A stretch of 20,550 bases of DNA from Symbiodinium natans (taxonomy: Eukaryota > Sar > Dinophyceae > Suessiales > Symbiodiniaceae). Shown one piece after another: positions 1 to 9,779 of the stretch. The notes under the pieces are model-generated. The model worked only from the letters and a program-made list of their open reading frames with translations, did no database searches and had not been told where the DNA came from. The DNA lies in NCBI GenBank assembly GCA_905221605.1, contig CAJNDS010000692.1:67501-88050 (forward strand). The letters are read 5' to 3'. Position 1 is the first letter of the stretch. Every line of letters starts with the position of its first letter. Both the position numbers and the translations under genes were made by a program.

Positions 1-58
1 CGCTGCCATCCATCCACGACTCTGTCCATCAGACCCATTTCGTGCCTGTGCTCAGAGT

Positions 59-167
59 CCCCTAAACCCTAAACCCTAAACCCTAAACCCTAAACCCTAA
101 ACCCTAAACCCTAAACCCTAAACCCTAAACCCTAAACCCTAAACCCTAAACCCTAAACCCTAAACCC
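59..167. repeat. CCCTAAA telomere-type array, about 15 units
   Basis: About 15 nearly perfect CCCTAAA units lie on the plus strand, so TTTAGGG is on the strand that encodes the neighbouring genes. Unique sequence lies on both sides, so this is an interstitial array and not a chromosome end. It sits just downstream of the 3' end of the first minus-strand gene. Confidence 0.95.
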
Positions 168-235
168 AACCAGTCTAAACCATTTAATCCGTAAACTGAA
201 ATGTACTGGCATGAGCATTTCTTCAAGTCAGTCTA

Positions 236-1595
236 TCAGCCAGGTTGCAGCGTTTCAAAATCGTCGCCACAACTGCACGCTGGCCTTTCTTCAGCATCTT
301 CGACTTCGACTCCAGAATCCCCGCTGACACCAGAGACAAGCCACTCTTGAGCCTCCTTGGCGTTCCGACACGAACAGTGCAAAAGCAAGGTGCTGCAGGG
401 TTTAGGGTTTAGGGGAAGGCAAATATCGCAACGCTGTGAAGCCAAGGGAGTCTTTAGCAACAAAAAAGCCTTATCCCGATAAACCTCTATCTAAGTTTTG
501 ACGAAGTATCAAATTCTTGGCCTTTTTGACCACTACCCACTTGGTCGGCATTCCTGCGTCCTTGGATGCTTGATATGAAATTGCAAGCGCCTTTGCTTCT
601 GGCACGGTCGATTCTTCCAGAGACTTGTCGAAGTGCAGCTCATGCGAGATGTCCAAACCTCGCTGCAACTGAACGATTGGCTGTAGCATACGACCCTCCG
701 AAACAGCCAGGCGAAGCCAGTAAGGTGTGCCCACCCATCCTCCCAACAGCCTGGCGCAGGCTGTAAAAGTGCTGTAGCGTTTGTCTGGCCAAAACATGTC
801 TTGCTCCTGATCCGAATTGGAGCACAGCCACACAGTAGGAGTCCGACTCTGAAGTATCGCCTTGGCCACCAGCACGCATTCCCCTGAACTTTGGGGCCAC
901 AACTTGAAGTCCCCCAGCAAACCACGAATCTGACCAGCAGCATCCGACTCCGTTGCCACCACAATGGTTCCACTGGGAAGCGCAGGCTTGTCCATCACAA
1001 GGCTCAGGGATCGTTTCTCCAAACTCTGTAACCGAGCGGCCTTCGCAGCGTCTGCCTGGTGAGCTGCAAGTTTTCGGGCAGCGCTCGATGTGGCGCATGG
1101 AGGCTCTGCATCCTCTGCTGATTGTTTCCTCTTGGCGTCCGCGTACTCCTGCAGTGCCTTGGCATAAGATTCCTGGCTTTTGCTGAAGCGTTTTTTTGCT
1201 GAAGCCTCTGTGATCGACTCCAACTTCTGCAGCTCCTCCTTTTTGGAACCGTCGTCGACTCCGACAGCCCCGGCCTTGCTCTCCTGGATTTGCGACTCCC
1301 GGAGTCGTTTCTGGCCAGCCACAGATTGCTCTTTCAACTTCCTTTTCAGTACCCGTCGAGGAAGGCCGCTGTCGTTGGAGCCTTTGGAAACGACACCGAA
1401 CATCTGTTCGTACGCTTGCTGTATCAATGTGCAGTGCGACGTTCCCACCACTTTGCTTGCTCCATGTAATCGCGCTCGGTAGGCAATGTCCTCCGGCACT
1501 GGGCCATCCAGCCTGCACTTCATCAAGTGCCTGAGACTGAAGGTCTGGAAATTTGAGGTCTCTGGACATTCAATAGTGAACTGATTATTGATCAA
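236..1595 (-). CDS. Hypothetical protein, long exon plus possible 3' exon
   Basis: The long open segment 471-1595 encodes up to 374 residues on the minus strand. I recognise no family. The first in-frame ATG is about codon 25, and a TTTCCAG/CTTCAG/CTCAG pyrimidine-rich stretch near 1535 could be a 3' splice site, so the true start may be an upstream exon. Residues about 85-200 are Lys/Glu/Ala-rich and probably helical or coiled coil. The C-terminal third looks globular, with aromatic residues. A second open segment, 236-347, is acidic, ends in TGA and follows an AAG|G acceptor; it could be the last exon, with an intron holding a short telomere-like piece at 398-414. The sense motif GGAGTCG or a close variant occurs several times in both parts. 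Coding is likely; the exon boundaries are uncertain. Confidence 0.5.
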
Positions 1596-1599
1596 CCGA

Positions 1600-2383
1600 A
1601 CGATTAAGATCGGAACAACAAGTTGGAAGTGGACGTGGAACTCTTTCGGCCGCTGCCAAACATCTGCAAAAAGGAAAAATGTTGTTCCACCACGCTCGTG
1701 GAAGCTGCTGTGCAGAGCATGATGCTCACCTGCAAACAGCGCTGGAGTAGCACAAATTTTTCAAATGTGTCATGCTACGGACGCCCGCGCTCAGATTCTG
1801 AATCTGAGGACCTCGCAGCTTTGCAGATAGAGGGCGCTCTCTCGCCCCAGTGCTTGCATGCCCTTCCCCACAAAATCTCGTGATCACGGACGCCGGACCT
1901 TACAGCTTAGCGGTGAAGCCCTCTCACATCTGTTTCGGGCCCGGGTTTTATTTTAGGGTTTAGGGCCTAAGCCTTCCGCCAAGACTCTTCCAAAGCTTCT
2001 TGACCGTGGGCTGGATAATATGGAAATCCGAGACCAGGCTCGACACCTAAAGCCAAACGGACGCTGCAATATGGGCTTTGTGGAGAAAGTGAGCTAGCCA
2101 TGTGGTCTTTTGCGTTTGACCGCAGCTGGGTTAAATGAACGGGGACTTGTTCACCTCAACCGAAAGATAGGAAGGTTAACATGTGGAGGTAAACCTTCGC
2201 CTATATCCTAACCCTAACCCAGCCTTGACCCTACGACCAAAGGCGATTGACATTGACCACAGCCTGAGCCCCAACCCAAACCCTAAACCCCCTGCCATGG
2301 CCTCCACATTGATTGCTCTGGCCAATGGTCGCACCTTTTCCGTCCTTACTGCCATAGGCTACGCAAACCGTCCATCCAACTAA
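1600..2383. other. Intergenic stretch with scattered telomere-like units
   Basis: No convincing gene. Short TTTAGGG or CCCTAA runs occur near 1945-1963, 2205-2222 and 2277-2290. A plus-strand open frame at 1623-1883 includes an acidic Ser-Asp-Ser-Glu run, but shows no splice site or other coding support. A small palindrome lies at 1792-1808. Confidence 0.5.
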
Positions 2384-3489
2384 CTACCCCCATTTCAGCT
2401 TAGGGTTTAGGAAGTCATCAGGACCAAGCAGCAACGACGCATGGTCGGGCATGTCCAAGGTTCCATCCCCGACATCGAACACCGAAAGAGACGCCGACAA
2501 GCCCGTGTCTGCATCCGCTCGTATTGCAGCGATGAACTGCTTGCAAACGTTTTGTATCGACCCCAACTCCACCGCCAGCCAGTTCTTCACCTGTTGCCCA
2601 CTGGCACCCTGCTTGTAAAACACCAGTCGTCCTTTTCGCACATGTGCTTCTCCAGGGACGTCGAAGTCGTACCTCTTTCTGTCACGTGGCCCCAGGCTTC
2701 GGGTTGTTGGTGCCTTTGGCTTTAGGTTGAACACGGGTTAAACCACCACATCCTACACATTGACACTGATGAGGCAAGACTCTCCCGGTAGAGTGTCTGA
2801 ACATAGCCAGCAGTAAAGTGCGCAGACATTGCAAAGGGCTCTCGAAGATTGCCGGCCGAATCCCGGTACGAGAACAAGTGCCGCAGCTCGCCCTCCAGCA
2901 CATCGACAGAGGACGCCAGCGCGGCAATGCCCCGAAGCCCGTCCTTGCCATCCCACGCCCGAACAAAACGCATCGCGGCAGCCGAGAATTCGGCTACTAA
3001 TGCCAAAAGCAGCAAGTAGCTCGGCGTAAAGAATGCAAGGACACCGAGCGACCATTCCGTGTCCAACCCCGCAAGCATCCGCCTCAACGGGTTCACATTG
3101 CGGATCAGGTGCCCGCAAACATCGGCGATAGTGCCGAAGCGCTGCTTCGCGTATCGCAGCTTGAACACCTGGTCTGTCTCCTGCACAAGTTGCTCCTTCA
3201 GGAGATGCTGAAGCTTCAACGAATTTGTGATAGCCCTGGCCAGACCACCACTGCCGGAATCGTCACTGCTCGACGCCGACGCCGAACTGTTGCTGCCATA
3301 TGCCTTTACCAGCTTCTCGAGAAGAGCAGATATTCTGGGTTCCCGGTCCAGACTGTTCTCCAGGGCCTTGTGAGCGGAGTGTGTCGAGCACCGAACAATG
3401 CTTCTGATGTTCGGGAGTGTTCCTTGCTCCTCGGCTGCGTCACCAAACCACCACGACTTAATACGCTGACTACGACTACCACAAGGAGC
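2384..3489 (-). CDS. Hypothetical protein, two exons
   Basis: Two long minus-strand frames, in different phases, meet near 2740. A 53-nt GT-AG intron at 2714-2766 (starts GTGTCA, ends AAAG|G) joins them in phase 0. Exon 1 begins at about 3489 after a TTTTTGGCTTCAG acceptor, or earlier, since the frame stays open to 3552. Exon 2 ends at the stop at 2384. The product has an Arg/Ser-containing start, a Ser/Asp-rich linker, a helical middle with a short hydrophobic stretch (Phe-Thr-Pro-Ser-Tyr-Leu-Leu), and a basic, mixed C-terminus. No family recognised. The alternative is a frameshifted gene; the intron is very short, but its boundaries are clean. Confidence 0.55.
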
Positions 3490-3555
3490 CTGAAGCCAAA
3501 AACTTCTTCGACTACGAGGACGGAAACCCAAATCATTGCCACCTTTGCACACTGA

Positions 3556-4040
3556 CTAGTGCTAGTGCTGCTACTACTACAGTACTGCCAGCACGACTGC
3601 GATTACAGCCACGACAGCAAACCGATCACTCTCTCTACTCCCTCACCCGACTCCGAGTACTATGACGGCGACTACGACGAGGAGGACGACTACCGACCAA
3701 CCAGCAACGACCGTCAAAAGAAAACAAACAAACAAAAAGCTTAGGGCCCGTGCATGGTTTAGGGTTTAGGGTGTGCTCGTAGCCGTACGAGCGCTGCTAG
3801 CGGCTACGACTACGATGTCGACTACTACTCTGGCATCTCAGATTAAGTTTTAAACCAAGGCTTGACCCTAACGTGTCATCCCCAGGGAAAGCTTTCGGGT
3901 CGTTAAATACTTAGGGTTCACGCCGTTCGACTTCGACTGCCGAGGAACCTTGCAAAAGCGGGCTCCCAGCCCTTCACTTCTTTCACCGTCGCTGCTGAAG
4001 ACCTGTCATGGGCCGCGTGAAAACACGACTGAGCACATAA
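3556..4040. other. CGACTAC-rich intergenic stretch
   Basis: Repeated CGACTAC/CGACGA triplet-like sequence (about 3640-3700 and 3800-3830), a short TTTAGGG run at 3757-3772 and no firm gene. On the minus strand 3650-3700 could encode an Arg/Ser-rich piece ending at a GTGAGG donor, possibly an upstream exon of the 2384-3489 gene. The plus-strand reading is acidic and less convincing. Confidence 0.35.
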
Positions 4041-4382
4041 CTAAATCCCGGAGCGCCTGGCCTGTGTGCACTCCTTGAAGACCTTAATGATGTCATCGTT
4101 GCCGTCCGACACCGACTGAATCATCGCCTTCATCTGCTCAGCCTTCGCCAGTGCTGTTTTTTTCCCTTCAATCTCGCCCAGGTGCAGCAGCACGTTCTTC
4201 ACCGAGAAGTCTCCAAGAACGATCTTCGCTCTCACCATCAAGTGCTCTCCACGCACGTCCTGCCAGCAGATCAAACAAGCGTGCGAATTGCCAAGCACTA
4301 CGGTCGGAGATGTCGGAGCAGGGCAATGGCAATTGTTTTATCTCCGACTCCGGCACGCGTGCCCCCGAACTGATTGGGTCGC
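4041..4382 (-). CDS. Small hypothetical protein, 3' exons with overlapping frames
   Basis: The terminal exon 4041-4259 follows a good acceptor (TTTGATCTGCTGGCAG|G) and encodes about 70 Lys/Glu-rich residues ending at TAG; a helical or coiled-coil fold is likely. A second plausible exon, in another frame, starts near 4382 after TTCTTGCTAAAG, contains the Pro-Glu-Ser-Glu motif and runs through the acceptor to a GTGAGA donor at about 4236. The two cannot both be used in one simple transcript. Either they are alternative exons, or an indel has shifted the frame. No family recognised. The sense motif GGAGTCG or GTGTCGG is present in both. Confidence 0.4.
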
Positions 4383-4788
4383 TTTAGCAAGAAGCCTAAC
4401 ACTGAACGATTTAAGGGTTTACTACATTAGGGTCAAGGGCTGTGGGTTCAAAACTATATGCGTACGACACACGCTGACCACAGCCGGAAAGATCACTTGG
4501 CGACACAAGTTCGAAGATGGATGCAAAACTAGTTTCGTGACACAGTGGCCACGAATCACCTGCAGCGCTAGCCGCGGCTCATGTCACCTGCTTGCGCACA
4601 GATTTCGTCAACACCAGATGCAAACAAGCACCGTCACTTTGCAAGCAATACTGCTCCATCGAACCTTTTGACGCTCCTGCTCTGACTCTCGCGACTCGAC
4701 TCCGACCTTGACATGCGTCGGCGCCACAGCCCGGCTGTAGCAACAAAATTCCAAAAACTGTAACTCATTCAGATTCAACGGGCTACGC

Positions 4789-5739
4789 TCACTCAGCAGC
4801 ACCACTGGTGTCACTGCCAGCGTCCGACCCCGGCGCAGCAAAGTTCTCCTGGTTGGCCGGGGCCTCCATCAAGCGGAGCTTCTTGTTCTGAAGCTCATCC
4901 AGCTCGCCTGAGCTGTCTTGTCCGGGACGCCTCTCCCATCCGACCCCGAGCCCACTAAACCCTCCTCCCTAACTTTAACTCAAGCCAAGTGCCTTGCTTG
5001 CGTTTGATCTCACGCTCCATGTACCACAGCTTTTGCGCCTGCGACTCCGAATGAAGCTGCTGCACGAACTGCGCCATTGACTGGAGCTCCTCCTTGGAGA
5101 ACTGAATGCATGCCCTGGCAGTCACTTGGTGCGTCCACTGGAGTGGCTTCTTCATAGAGTAGAAGTCCGACATGGCATGCTTGGTGAAAACAAGGTTTTT
5201 GGAGGGCGACTCCGTGGTGTCGCCCGCAAGAGAGTACCAGCGGATCTCGACTTCCGAAATCATGCCTGCCTGCACCCAGAAGCCCCACATTGCGCAGGAA
5301 TGCATGTCCTGAAAGTAGACGCAACCTGGTTGGTGGAACGGCGGCTTCTTCTCATTACGCTTCTTCTTGGCATTGCTGACAGTCTTCATGTTCTTCAAAA
5401 TGTACCTGACAGCTGCGCTGTGGGCTGCCGGTTTCAGCTGGTACATGTGCCAGCCCTCCGGGCCAGGGAGACCTGCTGGTGTACCTAAGGCGAGCATGTT
5501 AAGGACTGCATGCAGCAAGCCACTAGGACGACTACAACCGGACATATGCCTGCGCCCGAGGGGCTGTACTGCACACTGATGCGTGTCACCCATGTGCGTA
5601 CGTTGATGGCAGGCGTCTGGTGCGACTCCAACAGGATTGTGCCATGCACTGCGAGCGCGCCATCGTCTGCATCCTCCATCAGAAGACCTTGCTCGAACGC
5701 CTTCTGGGGCGACAAGACCTCGACTTCGATCCCTGACAT
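4789..5739 (-). CDS. Hypothetical protein, three exons, about 271 aa
   Basis: The exons fit together in phase. Exon 1 is 5577-5739 (ATG at 5739), exon 2 is 4998-5484 and exon 3 is 4789-4954, ending in TGA. Intron 1 (5485-5576) is GT-AG. Intron 2 (4955-4997) is only 43 nt, starts GCAAGG and ends GGGTTTAG, so its acceptor is a telomere-like unit. The predicted product has an acidic N-terminus, a Lys/Arg patch near residue 97, a Trp- and aromatic-rich centre, a helical stretch ending Met-Glu-Arg-Glu-Ile-Lys-Arg, and a Ser/Asp-rich tail. No family recognised. GGAGTCG occurs on the sense strand in exons 1 and 2, with a GGGGTCGGA variant in exon 3. Gene-like structure is well supported; function is unknown. 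Confidence 0.62.
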
Positions 5740-5771
5740 GTAAATATTCTTAGGCACAGGCGAATTTCAGA

Positions 5772-6140
5772 ATTAGGGGGGGGGGAGGGGGAAGGGGGGG
5801 GTTCATTCGGGGAGGGGATTAAAACGGTACCATGCCTCCACTCCTACAAACCCCAAAGCAAAAAGGAATCCTGGGGCTTACACAGGCAATCCCCTTCATT
5901 GGCGCGTTCCTTATGTAAGGTAAAGGAAACCCGGGACGTAGGGACCGGGAGATGGTGAACCCAAGTCGAAGTACAAGCGAAGTGTTCCACACCCCCCCCT
6001 TTCGTTGAAACCCAGTCCAGTTAGCCCGGACTCTGGCACCTCTGCAACTCCGCGACCATGATGGGCAAATCGGCGAGTCGAAGGGAATGCCACAGGCCTC
6101 GGGGGGGAAAATTGCATGGACGACCCTGCAGAAAAGAACT
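5772..6140. other. G-rich tract and unassigned sequence
   Basis: A run of G blocks at 5776-5818 on the plus strand has G-quadruplex potential. The rest to 6140 shows no splice-supported exon; a 68-codon minus-strand frame at 5911-6117 has no supporting feature. Confidence 0.4.
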
Positions 6141-6145
6141 CAGAA

Positions 6146-6370
6146 TAGGGTTTAGGGTTTAGGGTTTAGGGTCTAGGGTCTAGGGTTTAGGGTTTAGGGT
6201 TTAGGGTTTAGGGTTTAGGGTTTAGAGGGTTTAGAGGGTTTAGGGTTTGGGGTGTGGTCGCCCTTAGAACCCAAAAGGTGAGCGCTTTCAAAACCCTGGG
6301 GCCCCAGGGCCCTTAACCCTTACTGGGGTTTGAGGGTTGCGGGTTTAGGGTTTGGGGTTTAGGGTTTAAG
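6146..6370. repeat. TTTAGGG array with variants
   Basis: About 15 TTTAGGG units with two TCTAGGG units near 6170-6185 and TTTAGAGGG variants near 6225-6245, then a degenerate tail to about 6370. Opposite orientation to the array at 59-167. Confidence 0.9.
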
Positions 6371-6407
6371 GGTAAATCAACACGATGATCGAGCTGAAAG
6401 CTACAGT

Positions 6408-6733
6408 CCCTATAGAACAGAACCCTGCTCCCCTTTAAATTCCTAAACCCTGGCCTAAACCCAAAACCCTAAACCCTAAACCCTAAACCCTAAACCCTTA
6501 AACCCTTTATAAACCCTAAACCCCGAAAACCCTAGCCTAAACCCCTAACACCCTGAACCCCCAAACAAAAAACCTATATAAGCCCAAAAAATCACTAGGA
6601 AACAACACTATTAACCCGAGAAGCCTAAAAAACACTATAAGCCCCAAACCCTAGCCTAAAAACCCTGAACCCTGAAAACCGTAGACTCTCCAAACCCTAA
6701 ACCCTAAAATCCCTATAAACCCTAAAAACCCTG
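6408..6733. repeat. Diverged direct duplication, copy 1
   Basis: This A/C-rich block, beginning CCCTATAGAACA, matches 8229-8505 in the same order. Shared landmarks are CCCTGCTCCCCTTTAA, AACCCTTTATAAACC, CCCCGAAAACCCTAGCC, AACCCGAGAAGCC and CTGAAAACCGTAG. They are separated by indels and by different numbers of CCCTAAA units. Confidence 0.85.
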
Positions 6734-6740
6734 ATTCCAA

Positions 6741-8228
6741 GGCACCGGGCGTGCATCTGGCGGCCTGCACGCGTGGGGGCTGGGGCTTAGAAACTTGGAT
6801 CTAAGTAATTATAGGGTCGAGGGTATATTGGGGCCCAAGGCCCTAAACCCTAAAAACCCTAAACCCCCCAAAAAAACAAACCTACACCCAAAAAACCCTA
6901 GACCCCAAGAACCCTATACCCTAAAAACCCCAAACCCTAAAAACCCTAAAATCCTAAGCCCTAAAAACCCCAATTATTGGGGTTTTCAATTAAGGTTTAG
7001 GGATTTTAGGGTTTAGGGCTAAACCCCTTATACCACCCCTAAATCCCTGCAAGAACCCTTGGACCCATATACTACGTTAAGGTTCGAAGGGGTTAAGTTC
7101 AGGGTTTAGGGTTTTAAGTTTAGAGTTTAGGGTTTTGGGTTTAGGGTTTAAAGATGGCTCAAGCCGGCCCGGCAGCTGTGTAGGGCCGGCAGTGAGAAGG
7201 CCATTGAGGCCATTGGCCAGTGCCGGCTGATGACCCGGCGTCTTGATGCCATGGGTATCCCAGATACTGGGGTCGATTGGTACCACGCCGATCTCGGTGA
7301 GGTCGCTGACAACGGCCGGCAGAAGTTGTTCAATTCCGACTCAGTCGGCAGTGCCGGAAAGTACTGCAGCATGATGACCGCGCTCAGCGGCCTGCCGCTT
7401 TTAAATTTGAAGCCACGCGTACTCGCGCAAAGGCTGCGTTTTGTTATAGGGTTTATAGGGTTTAAAATTAGGGTTTAGGGTTTAGGGTCGGTATGTACCG
7501 CATGGCTCCAAAATACCTTGTGCCTAGAGCAATCATGGGGCTGTTGGTATTGCGAGGCTATATGGCCCGGGGTGGTCGAAAAAAATAGGCTTCAAGGTTT
7601 AGGGTTTAAGCCCTATACATAGGGCTTAGGGTTTTAGGCGTTTCTTGGCTTTAAAGTTCTTAGGGTCCTTTATTATAGGGTTTTAGGGTTTATGAGGGTT
7701 AACCCTTAAGCCCCTGCATGCAGGCCGGAATGCTGATGTATTGGACTACCAAAGCCTCCGTGTAAACCCTAAAGCTTATAGTTGGGCTGGGATTTGGGGT
7801 TAAATTAGGGTGTTGGGGGTTTAAACCCTAATCCCTAAACCCTAAACCCTAATTAGGGGTCAGGGTTTGGGGGTCAGGGCGTTTAAGGGAATTAATGAGG
7901 GTTATAGGGTCAGGCCGGCCGGGTTATGAGGTTTTAATAGGGCGTTTGACGGGTTTGGGGTTTGGGGTTTAGGGTTTAGGGTTTAGGGTTTAGAACCCCT
8001 ATAACTGCCTAAACCGCTTATAGCCTTAAAATTCCCAATGCCTGGCCGGAGTGCAGCACGACGTCCCAGGCATCGATCCTGGGCCGGACATATACGGGTT
8101 TAAGGGTTTAAATATATAGGGTTTAGGGTTGAAAAACCCTAAGCCCTTAAACCCTATTTATGAATAGGAATTATAAATAAAAGTTTTAAAACCCAAAAAA
8201 CTCAATAACAAACTATGCTCTATAGCCT
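6741..8228. other. Degenerate telomere-like DNA with GCCGG-rich islands
   Basis: Mostly decayed CCCTAAA/TTTAGGG units in both orientations, with a cleaner TTTAGGG run at 7950-7992. Islands of unique, GCCGG-rich sequence lie at 7153-7400, near 7720 and at 8040-8090. A perfect CCTGCATGCAGG palindrome is at 7713-7724. Apart from the open frame noted separately at 7153-7320, I see no gene. Confidence 0.6.
7153..7320 (-). CDS. Possible exon fragment
   Basis: A minus-strand frame of about 55 codons across this GC-rich island has a protein-like composition (Asp-Leu-Thr-Glu-Ile-Gly, Trp-Asp-Thr-His-Gly). The plus strand is also open over part of it (7230-7400). No clean splice pair was found, and the flanks are telomere-like. 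It could be a captured or decayed exon. Confidence 0.22.
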
Positions 8229-8505
8229 CCCTATAGAACAAAACCCTGCTCCCCTTTAATTCCTAAACCCTAAACCCCTCAACCCTTTATAAACCCTAAA
8301 CCCCGAAAACCCTAGCCTATACCCCTAAAACCTGAACCCCCCCAAAAAAAACTATATTAGCCCAAACATCACTATAGGAAACAAAACTATGAACCCGAGA
8401 AGCCCTAAAAAGACTACAAGCCGCAAACCCTGAAAACCCTAAAAACCCTAAACCCTGAAAACCGTAGGCTCTGAAAAGCCTAAACCCTAAAATCCCTAAA
8501 ATCCC
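8229..8505. repeat. Diverged direct duplication, copy 2
   Basis: Second copy of the block at 6408-6733, about 1.82 kb away in the same orientation. Its telomere-unit run is shorter than in copy 1, with the same flanking landmarks. Confidence 0.85.
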
Positions 8506-8731
8506 ATGGCCGGTGTAGGGTTTAGGGCCTAGTTTAGGCTTTATAACGCCTACACCCTGAACCCTCCGCTCTAAACTTAATGCTTTCTTCCCGCCATGTG
8601 TCTCTATAGGCCCTAAGCCTGCAGCCTCTGTATAACCCCTGCAGGGTTTAGGGTTTAGGGCTTATGGGCTAGCACGCTTGCACGAAATCGTCCAAGAGAT
8701 CGCCGACCTCAGAGCTCATGGTTGCCACTAT

Positions 8732-9749
8732 CTATTCAAGCAACAATGATCGCGTGCGATGCTGCATGGTGATCTGCACAGCAAGTGGTTGCGCAACGGA
8801 TGAAAGCAACGAAGCGCTCTTTTTAGCAAGGGCATCCATCGCCTCACTATCGACTCCGACACTGGCCCCCAAACCCTAAACCCTAAACCCTAAACCCTAA
8901 ACCCTAAAACCTAAACCCTGAACCCTGAACCCTGAACCCTGAACCCTAACCCCTAAACCCTAAACCCTAAACCCTAAATGGCCAGGCGGTCGACTTCCGA
9001 CGCCGAACTCACTTCTTCGGAGTCGACGCCGCACGAGCTGCCTGACATCCAGGGAAAAACGCGGAATACAATTACTGATAACGACAACGACCCTTGAAAC
9101 CATAGAGGCTGTCGGCCTGCTCCCTCTTCTTCTCCGTCTCCAGCTGCTCAATCTTCTTCTCGGCAGTTCTGAGCTTCGCCTGTGCGACAGGACTTGAACC
9201 GTTTAACAAGCCTTGTTTTACAGTTTATTTACGAAACCATGGCCGAAGTTGGTTTGCTGTGCAATGGCCACGGTCCTTGACGTTCTGCAAGTCATCGTCT
9301 TTCTTCCGCAGGTTCGACTCCGACGTCATGGACCACAACTTCTTCTCGCGCTGGAGCTCGTTCGAGGACACGTCCTTCTCATGCGCGATGTCCTTCTTGT
9401 GCTTCCTCCTCTCCTCCTCCAAGTCCTTCCTGGCCTGACGGCGCTCCTGCCACAACTCCGACTCCGCGTTCTTCGCCCTCTTAGTCAGCTCCTCGACGTC
9501 CTGCTTGAGCTTCGCATTGGCGGCCTGGCCGGAGCATGGACTGAATTAAACGCAAGCACATCATATTAACAAGAGCATGGCATTGAATGGGCTCACCGGC
9601 CTGCTGGTGACCGAGATTGGTGGTCGCCTCACTCAGCTGGCTCGAGAGGGCGATGTTCGCCGACTCCAACGTCCGAATGCGGTCGGTCTTGGTGGACACC
9701 TCCGAGCGCAGCTCGGCCATCTTGATCATGACCAGGTCTGGCATCCCTC
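8732..9749 (-). CDS. Coiled-coil protein, four 3' exons
   Basis: Four minus-strand exons join in phase: 9601-9749, 9282-9524 (81 codons), 9076-9179 and 8732-8861 (stop TAG). The acceptors are good (CCCTTTGCTAG, CGGCCAG, GTCGCACAG, GGGGGCCAG). The donors are GCCGGTGAG (GC-AG, or ambiguous because GCCG is repeated at both intron ends), GTCAAG and GTAATT. Exons 1-3 encode a strongly heptad-like, Glu/Lys/Arg-rich coiled coil of roughly 160 residues. The last exon encodes an Ala/Ser/Leu-rich tail. The gene continues upstream; the start was not located. Such sequence is typical of structural or scaffold proteins, but no specific family can be named. The last intron (8862-9075) contains a CCCTAAA array that ends 10 nt before the acceptor. 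Confidence 0.6.
8872..8979. repeat. CCCTAAA array inside an intron
   Basis: About 15 units, with a CCCTGAA sub-block near 8920-8946. It lies in the last intron of the coiled-coil gene, so the sense strand reads TTTAGGG up to the acceptor. Confidence 0.9.
8989..9027. repeat. Hairpin built from inverted GTCGACTCCGA motifs
   Basis: Arms GTCGACTTCCGA and TTCGGAGTCGAC face each other across a short loop. This is one of the few places where the recurrent GGAGTCG motif occurs in both orientations. A GTGAGT donor (9007-9012) and a GTCAG acceptor (9042-9043) bracket a possible 29-nt micro-exon. Confidence 0.5.
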
Positions 9750-9779
9750 CTAGCAAAGGGAAGGTCTGCCACCAAGAAC

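Noticed and set aside
2714-2766. Frameshift pseudogene at the junction of two long frames
   Set aside because: A GT-AG intron with an AAAG|G acceptor joins both frames cleanly, so an intron is the simpler reading, though not proven.
6795-7016. Open frames rich in Asn-Pro-Lys-Pro
   Set aside because: These peptides are translations of CCCTAAA-type repeats and are not evidence of genes.
7154-7162. Second spliced-leader match (TGGCTCAAG)
   Set aside because: Only nine bases match, which could well occur by chance in a window this size, and no firm gene follows.
9170-9205. tRNA T-arm-like GGTTCAAGTCC on the minus strand
   Set aside because: The stem does not pair fully and no acceptor, D or anticodon arm is nearby. 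The site lies in an intron just before an acceptor.
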